Part shown: positions 59,989 to 64,000 of the stretch, in pieces
Layout of the letters: each line of letters starts with the position of its first letter
How positions within the stretch are numbered: the first letter of the stretch is position 1
Position numbers and translations under genes: made by a program
The notes under the pieces: model-generated
What the model was told of the DNA's origin: nothing
Seen by the model: the letters and a program-made list of their open reading frames with translations, nothing else
Databases searched by the model: none
Source: Bowmanella sp. JS7-9
GTDB taxonomy: Bacteria > Pseudomonadota > Gammaproteobacteria > Enterobacterales > Alteromonadaceae
NCBI RefSeq assembly: GCF_004329715.1
Contig: NZ_JXSY01000002.1
Location: forward strand, 186,001-250,000
Direction: 5' to 3'
Length of the DNA stretch: 64,000 bases

Positions 59989-62367
59989 GTGCACCAATAC
60001 GTTTTATGGTATCAACAGCTTGGCATGGGCGATGTTGAAAAGGTTGGGGGCAAGAATGCCTCTTTGGGTGAGATGATTTCTAACCTGGCCAACGCCGGTG
60101 TAGAAGTCCCCGGTGGCTTTGCCACAACTGCTGACGCTTTCAATGATTTTCTGGAGCAAAGCGGATTGGATGCACGTATCCATGCACTATTGGATACACT
60201 GGATGTCGATGACGTTAACGCACTGGCCGTCGCAGGTAAAACTATCCGTGACTGGATCATTGATACCCCTTTCCAACCAGAACTGGCCACGCAAATCCAA
60301 CAGGCATTTAGCCAGTTACAGGGTGAAATGGGTGATGAGGCGTCGTTCGCGGTGCGTTCTTCCGCTACTGCCGAAGATATGCCGGATGCCTCCTTCGCAG
60401 GTCAGCAGGAAACTTTCCTGAATGTGAAAGGCTATGATGCGGTCATGACCGCCATCAAGCATGTGTTCGCATCCTTGTTTAATGATCGCGCCATCTCGTA
60501 TCGGGTCCACCAGGGCTATGACCACAAAGGTGTGGCATTGTCGGCAGGTGTTCAACGCATGGTGCGCAGTGATATCGCTGCATCAGGCGTGATGTTCTCC
60601 ATTGATACCGAGTCGGGTTTTGATCAAGTCGTTTTTATTACCAGTTCCTATGGTCTGGGCGAAATGGTGGTACAGGGCGCGGTCAACCCTGATGAATTTT
60701 ATGTGCACAAACCAACCTTACTGTCAGGAAAAAAGTCGATTTTGCGCCGCAATATTGGCAGTAAGATGACCAAAATGATCTACTCCAGCGATTTATCTCA
60801 CGGTAAACAGGTGGAAATCGTGGATGTTGAGCCTGCCGAGCGTCACAGTTTTTCTATCAGCGATGATGAAGTGCAACAGTTGGCCAAACAGGCGCTGATC
60901 ATTGAAAAACATTATGGCCGTCCGATGGATATCGAATGGGCCAAAGATGGCCTGGACGGCAAACTGTATATTGTTCAGGCGCGTCCAGAAACAGTGCGCA
61001 GCCGGGAAGACGTGCAGGTTATCGAACGTTTTAACCTCAAAGGCAAAGCCGGCGTAATCTGTCAGGGGCGTGCTATCGGTCACAAGATTGGTGCGGGTAC
61101 GGCTAAAGTGCTCTCTGGGATTGAAGAAATGGACAAGATCCAGCCCGGTGATGTACTGGTTACAGACATGACAGATCCGGATTGGGAGCCGATTATGAAA
61201 CGTGCAGCGGCTATCGTGACCAATCGTGGCGGGCGCACCTGTCACGCCGCCATCATCGCACGTGAGCTAGGTATTCCAGCGGTGGTTGGATGCGGTGATG
61301 CGACAACATCTATTAAACACGGTCAACCGATTACCGTATCCTGCGCAGAAGGTGATACCGGTTTTATCTATGACGATAAGCTGGACTTTGATGTCACAAC
61401 GTCGCGCATCGATAGTATGCCGGATTTACCGTTAAAAATTATGATGAACGTGGGTAACCCGGATACAGCCTTTGGCTTTGCCCGCTTGCCGCATGCGGGT
61501 GTTGGTCTGGCTCGTCTGGAATTTATTATCAATCGTATGATTGGTGTGCATCCGAAAGCCTTGCTGAATTACGAGCAGCAGCCAGAAGATGTAAAACAGG
61601 ACATCGATCTAATGATGGCCGGTTATTCATCACCGCGTGAGTTTTATATCGCCAGACTGGCTGAGGGCATCTCAACTATAGCGGCCGCGTTTTCACCGCA
61701 AAAGGTTATCGTACGCATGTCGGACTTTAAGTCTAACGAGTACTTTAATCTGGTGGGTGGATATCAGTATGAGCCGGATGAAGAAAATCCTATGTTAGGC
61801 TTCCGCGGTGCCAGCCGGTATATCGACCCGTCGTTCCGTGATTGTTTTGCATTGGAGTGTGAAGCAATCAAGCGGGTGCGCAATGAAATGGGGCTCACTA
61901 ATGTGGAAATTATGATCCCATTCGTGCGCACGCTGGATGAAGGTCGTGCGGTCATTGAACTGTTAGCCGAGCAGGGACTGAAGAAAGGCGAAGACGGCTT
62001 ACGCGTGATTATGATGTGTGAGTTGCCATCCAATGCGCTACTGGCCGATGAGTTTTTGGATATCTTCGATGGATTCTCCATCGGCTCCAATGATTTGACC
62101 CAGCTGACTTTGGGTTTGGATCGCGACTCAGGTGTCATTGCCCATTTATTTGATGAGCGCAATGCGGCAGTTAAAGCGCTGCTCGCCATGGCAATTAAGG
62201 CGGCTAAGGCGCGTGGCAAATATGTCGGGATCTGCGGCCAGGGTCCATCCGATCATCCTGACTTCGCTGCCTGGTTGGTGGAACAGGGGATTGACAGTGT
62301 CTCACTCAATCCAGATACCGTGGTAGAAACCTGGTTGTATCTGGGTAAACAATACGCCAACGCGTAA
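59989..62367 (+). CDS. ppsA: Phosphoenolpyruvate synthase
   Basis: 792 residues from the GTG at 59989 (AGGAG nine bases upstream), equal to the E. coli enzyme; an in-frame TTG 38 codons earlier is not family sequence. Domains: N-terminal ATP-grasp ([37 protein letters not shown]), central phosphohistidine domain with the catalytic His in [14 protein letters not shown]-terminal PEP/pyruvate barrel ([28 protein letters not shown]). It converts pyruvate and ATP to PEP, AMP and Pi for gluconeogenesis. A 222-bp gap to ppsR holds both promoters. Confidence 0.96.
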   Translation: MHQYVLWYQQLGMGDVEKVGGKNASLGEMISNLANAGVEVPGGFATTADAFNDFLEQSGLDARIHALLDTLDVDDVNALAVAGKTIRDWIIDTPFQPELATQIQQAFSQLQGEMGDEASFAVRSSATAEDMPDASFAGQQETFLNVKGYDAVMTAIKHVFASLFNDRAISYRVHQGYDHKGVALSAGVQRMVRSDIAASGVMFSIDTESGFDQVVFITSSYGLGEMVVQGAVNPDEFYVHKPTLLSGKKSILRRNIGSKMTKMIYSSDLSHGKQVEIVDVEPAERHSFSISDDEVQQLAKQALIIEKHYGRPMDIEWAKDGLDGKLYIVQARPETVRSREDVQVIERFNLKGKAGVICQGRAIGHKIGAGTAKVLSGIEEMDKIQPGDVLVTDMTDPDWEPIMKRAAAIVTNRGGRTCHAAIIARELGIPAVVGCGDATTSIKHGQPITVSCAEGDTGFIYDDKLDFDVTTSRIDSMPDLPLKIMMNVGNPDTAFGFARLPHAGVGLARLEFIINRMIGVHPKALLNYEQQPEDVKQDIDLMMAGYSSPREFYIARLAEGISTIAAAFSPQKVIVRMSDFKSNEYFNLVGGYQYEPDEENPMLGFRGASRYIDPSFRDCFALECEAIKRVRNEMGLTNVEIMIPFVRTLDEGRAVIELLAEQGLKKGEDGLRVIMMCELPSNALLADEFLDIFDGFSIGSNDLTQLTLGLDRDSGVIAHLFDERNAAVKALLAMAIKAAKARGKYVGICGQGPSDHPDFAAWLVEQGIDSVSLNPDTVVETWLYLGKQYANA

Positions 62368-62371
62368 ATGC

Positions 62372-62400
62372 AAAAAGGCCGCAATATTGCGGCCTTTCTT
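62372..62400 (+). terminator. Rho-independent terminator after ppsA
   Basis: AAAAAGGCCGCAA/TTGCGGCCTTTCTT; also positioned to end the convergent small membrane protein gene. Confidence 0.87.
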
Positions 62401-62405
62401 GTTTT

Positions 62406-62624
62406 TTAATTGCGCATCTTGCGATTAAGCAGTGCCTGGTCCAGTTTGCGTGCACCGCGACCACTGGCCCTTTGCACTTTGCGTAACCAATGTCTGGCGG
62501 GTGGGTAGTCGATACTCATCAGCATTAGCCCGCCGAGCAAAATGAACATGGAACCCGGTAAAATAAAGCCAATAATGCCGATAGTTATCAGAATTATCGC
62601 GATGAAGACACGTAGCTTACGCAT
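62406..62624 (-). CDS. Small transmembrane protein (PGPGW-like family)
   Basis: 72 residues. Two adjacent hydrophobic segments (FIAIILITIGIIGFILPGSMFILLGGLMLMSI) carry a central Gly-Pro turn resembling the PGPGW family, followed by a basic C-terminal helix (LRKVQRASGRGARKLDQ). Inner-membrane location is likely; function unknown. Convergent with ppsA. Confidence 0.65.
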   Translation of the reverse strand: MRKLRVFIAIILITIGIIGFILPGSMFILLGGLMLMSIDYPPARHWLRKVQRASGRGARKLDQALLNRKMRN

Positions 62625-62763
62625 AAATTACTGCCTCTTTTATACAACCATGAAACCAGTCTATCCCGCCGTGTAAAAAGAGTAAAAATGGCGTTTGTAA
62701 CATTCTGTTATTAGCAAAGGGAATCAGTATAATGGCGTATCATTTGCCACGTCAGTACAGGCC

Positions 62764-64000
62764 ATGCTCCCGCTTCTAGATCCGAACGCGTCATTGCAAC
62801 AATCATATCTCGAGTTTCTTCAGCAGCTTAAAAAAGCCGGATTCGCAGGCGATATTCAGTCAGGTTATGCCACCCGTATTGCCTACAGCACGGATAATTC
62901 GGTATATCAGAAGCTACCGCAAGCGGTGGTGTTACCAAAAAATACCGATGATTTGGTTATTCTTGGCAAACTCAGCGCCAAAGCGCAATTTAGTGATATT
63001 CGTTTCAGTCCACGTGGCGGCGGTACCGGAACTAATGGTCAATCTCTGACGGCTGGGATTGTGGTGGATATGTCGCGCCATATGAACAAGATCCTGGAAT
63101 TTAATGCCGACGAGGGTTGGGTCAGGGTACAAGCTGGCGTGGTAAAAGATCAGCTGAATGAATATCTCAAACCCCACGGTTATTTCTTCGCCCCCGATTT
63201 ATCCACCAGTAATCGTGCAACCATCGGTGGCATGATCAATACAGATGCATCGGGTCAGGGGAGTCTGGTGTATGGCAAAACCAGCGATCACGTATTAGGC
63301 CTTAAGTCGGTGTTATTCAACGGTGATGTGGTGGAAACCTCGCCGATGCCGCTGTCACAGGCTCAACAAGTTGCGGCTGATGCATGCCACCCTTTAAACG
63401 CTATCATGGCGCAGATCCTGGAAACAGCGATTGGTAAACGTCAGGAAATTATTGCCAAATTTCCACGCCTGAATCGTTTTTTAACCGGTTATGATCTGGA
63501 ACACGTGCTTTCAAATGACCAACAGCATGTGGATGTGAGCCGGATCATAACAGGCTCGGAAGGCACGTTGGCGTTTGTGACTGAGGCCCGGCTGAATGTT
63601 ACACCTATTGCCAAATTTAAGGCTCTGGTAAATGTGAAGTATGACTCGTTTGAGTCAGCGCTGCGTCACGCGCCACAAATGGTGGCGGCACAGGCGACCT
63701 CAGTGGAAACTGTGGACAGCAAGGTACTTAATCTGGCCCGTGAAGACATTGTTTGGCACAGCGTAAAAGACCTGATTGAGGATGTGCCGGGCAAATCCAT
63801 GTTAGGCCTGAACATGGTCGAATATAACGCAGAAGAACCGGCAAATTTCCGTGCCAAGCTGGATGGACTGTTAGCCAGTCTGGATGCGGATATGGTGGTG
63901 GGACGCAATGGTGTTATCGGTTATCAGGTGACTGAAGATACCGGCCAAATCGCAAAAATTTACGCTATGCGTAAGAAAGCGGTCGGTTTGTTGGGTAAGG
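62764..64000 (+). CDS. ydiJ: FAD-binding dehydrogenase, YdiJ-type, partial
   Basis: The first 412 codons of a gene that runs off the right edge. The FAD-binding PCMH domain starts near residue 60 (LPKNTDDLVILGK) with RFSPRGGGTGTNGQSLT for FAD phosphates and GGMINTDASGQGSLVYGKTSDHV. The order and the N-terminal extension match YdiJ, a long D-2-hydroxyacid (D-2-hydroxyglutarate) dehydrogenase with a C-terminal Fe-S domain, expected to be about 1000 residues. The start ATG at 62764 has only a weak ribosome binding site. If YdiJ, it removes 2-hydroxyglutarate made by SerA-type enzymes. Confidence 0.8.
   Translation, partial: MLPLLDPNASLQQSYLEFLQQLKKAGFAGDIQSGYATRIAYSTDNSVYQKLPQAVVLPKNTDDLVILGKLSAKAQFSDIRFSPRGGGTGTNGQSLTAGIVVDMSRHMNKILEFNADEGWVRVQAGVVKDQLNEYLKPHGYFFAPDLSTSNRATIGGMINTDASGQGSLVYGKTSDHVLGLKSVLFNGDVVETSPMPLSQAQQVAADACHPLNAIMAQILETAIGKRQEIIAKFPRLNRFLTGYDLEHVLSNDQQHVDVSRIITGSEGTLAFVTEARLNVTPIAKFKALVNVKYDSFESALRHAPQMVAAQATSVETVDSKVLNLAREDIVWHSVKDLIEDVPGKSMLGLNMVEYNAEEPANFRAKLDGLLASLDADMVVGRNGVIGYQVTEDTGQIAKIYAMRKKAVGLLGK

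Overview
The window looks like chromosomal DNA of a marine-type gammaproteobacterium, most likely in or near the Alteromonadales. The evidence is conserved gene order: rplY-pth-ychF, lolB-ispE-prs, hemA-prfA-prmC with sirB2 and kdsA downstream, gcvA-DUF423-rlmM, ppsR divergent from ppsA, and etfBA divergent from ETF-ubiquinone oxidoreductase. DUF3016, DUF2061 and DUF3369 proteins agree with this. Base composition looks close to half G+C by eye. I saw no rRNA, tRNA, CRISPR array, prophage or insertion sequence. Both ends cut through a gene.

Layout. 1-5.6 kb: a leftward, tightly coupled five-gene cluster (flavin monooxygenase, BASS-type transporter, NAD-dependent epimerase, SDR, TauE/SafE permease) divergent from an AraC-type regulator, with two direct repeats between them. 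5.7-11.3 kb: an M16 peptidase lipoprotein, a small lipoprotein and a chemotaxis receptor with a NIT sensor domain. 11.35-12.75 kb: a compact micro-operon of unknown envelope genes headed by a 28-codon ORF. 12.9-17.5 kb: ychF, pth, rplY, then the agmatine-to-putrescine pair aguA-aguB. 17.5-23 kb: an accessory stretch with a GFA protein, a MarR regulator, a trypsin-ankyrin fusion, unknown membrane and secreted proteins and one 464-bp gene-free gap.

23-36 kb is housekeeping: prs, ispE and lolB leftward; hemA, prfA, prmC, a DUF3369 response regulator with a decayed HD-GYP domain, sirB2, a DUF819 transporter, kdsA, gcvA, a hydrolase, DUF423 and rlmM rightward. 36-40.5 kb: MoxR/DUF58/transglutaminase operon and an H-NS-like protein. 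40.7-44.2 kb: the electron transfer flavoprotein system around a palindrome resembling a LiuR site. 44.2-58.2 kb: DEAD-box helicase, succinyl-CoA:3-ketoacid CoA-transferase, an orphan histidine kinase, cysB, sdaA, nudL, pabB, class I fumarase, rmuC, a CBS protein and a PEP-CTERM-like exported protein. 58.2-64 kb: DUF2461, ppsR, ppsA, a small membrane protein and the start of a ydiJ-type dehydrogenase.

How they fit together. ETF, ETF-QO and the CoA-transferase fit use of fatty acids, branched-chain amino acids and ketone bodies. Fumarase, serine deaminase and PEP synthase with its regulator supply central carbon and gluconeogenesis. The least explained parts are the five-gene monooxygenase cluster, the micro-operon at 11.35-12.75 kb and the inactive HD-GYP regulator. 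All functions are inferred from motifs and gene order read by eye; no database search was run.
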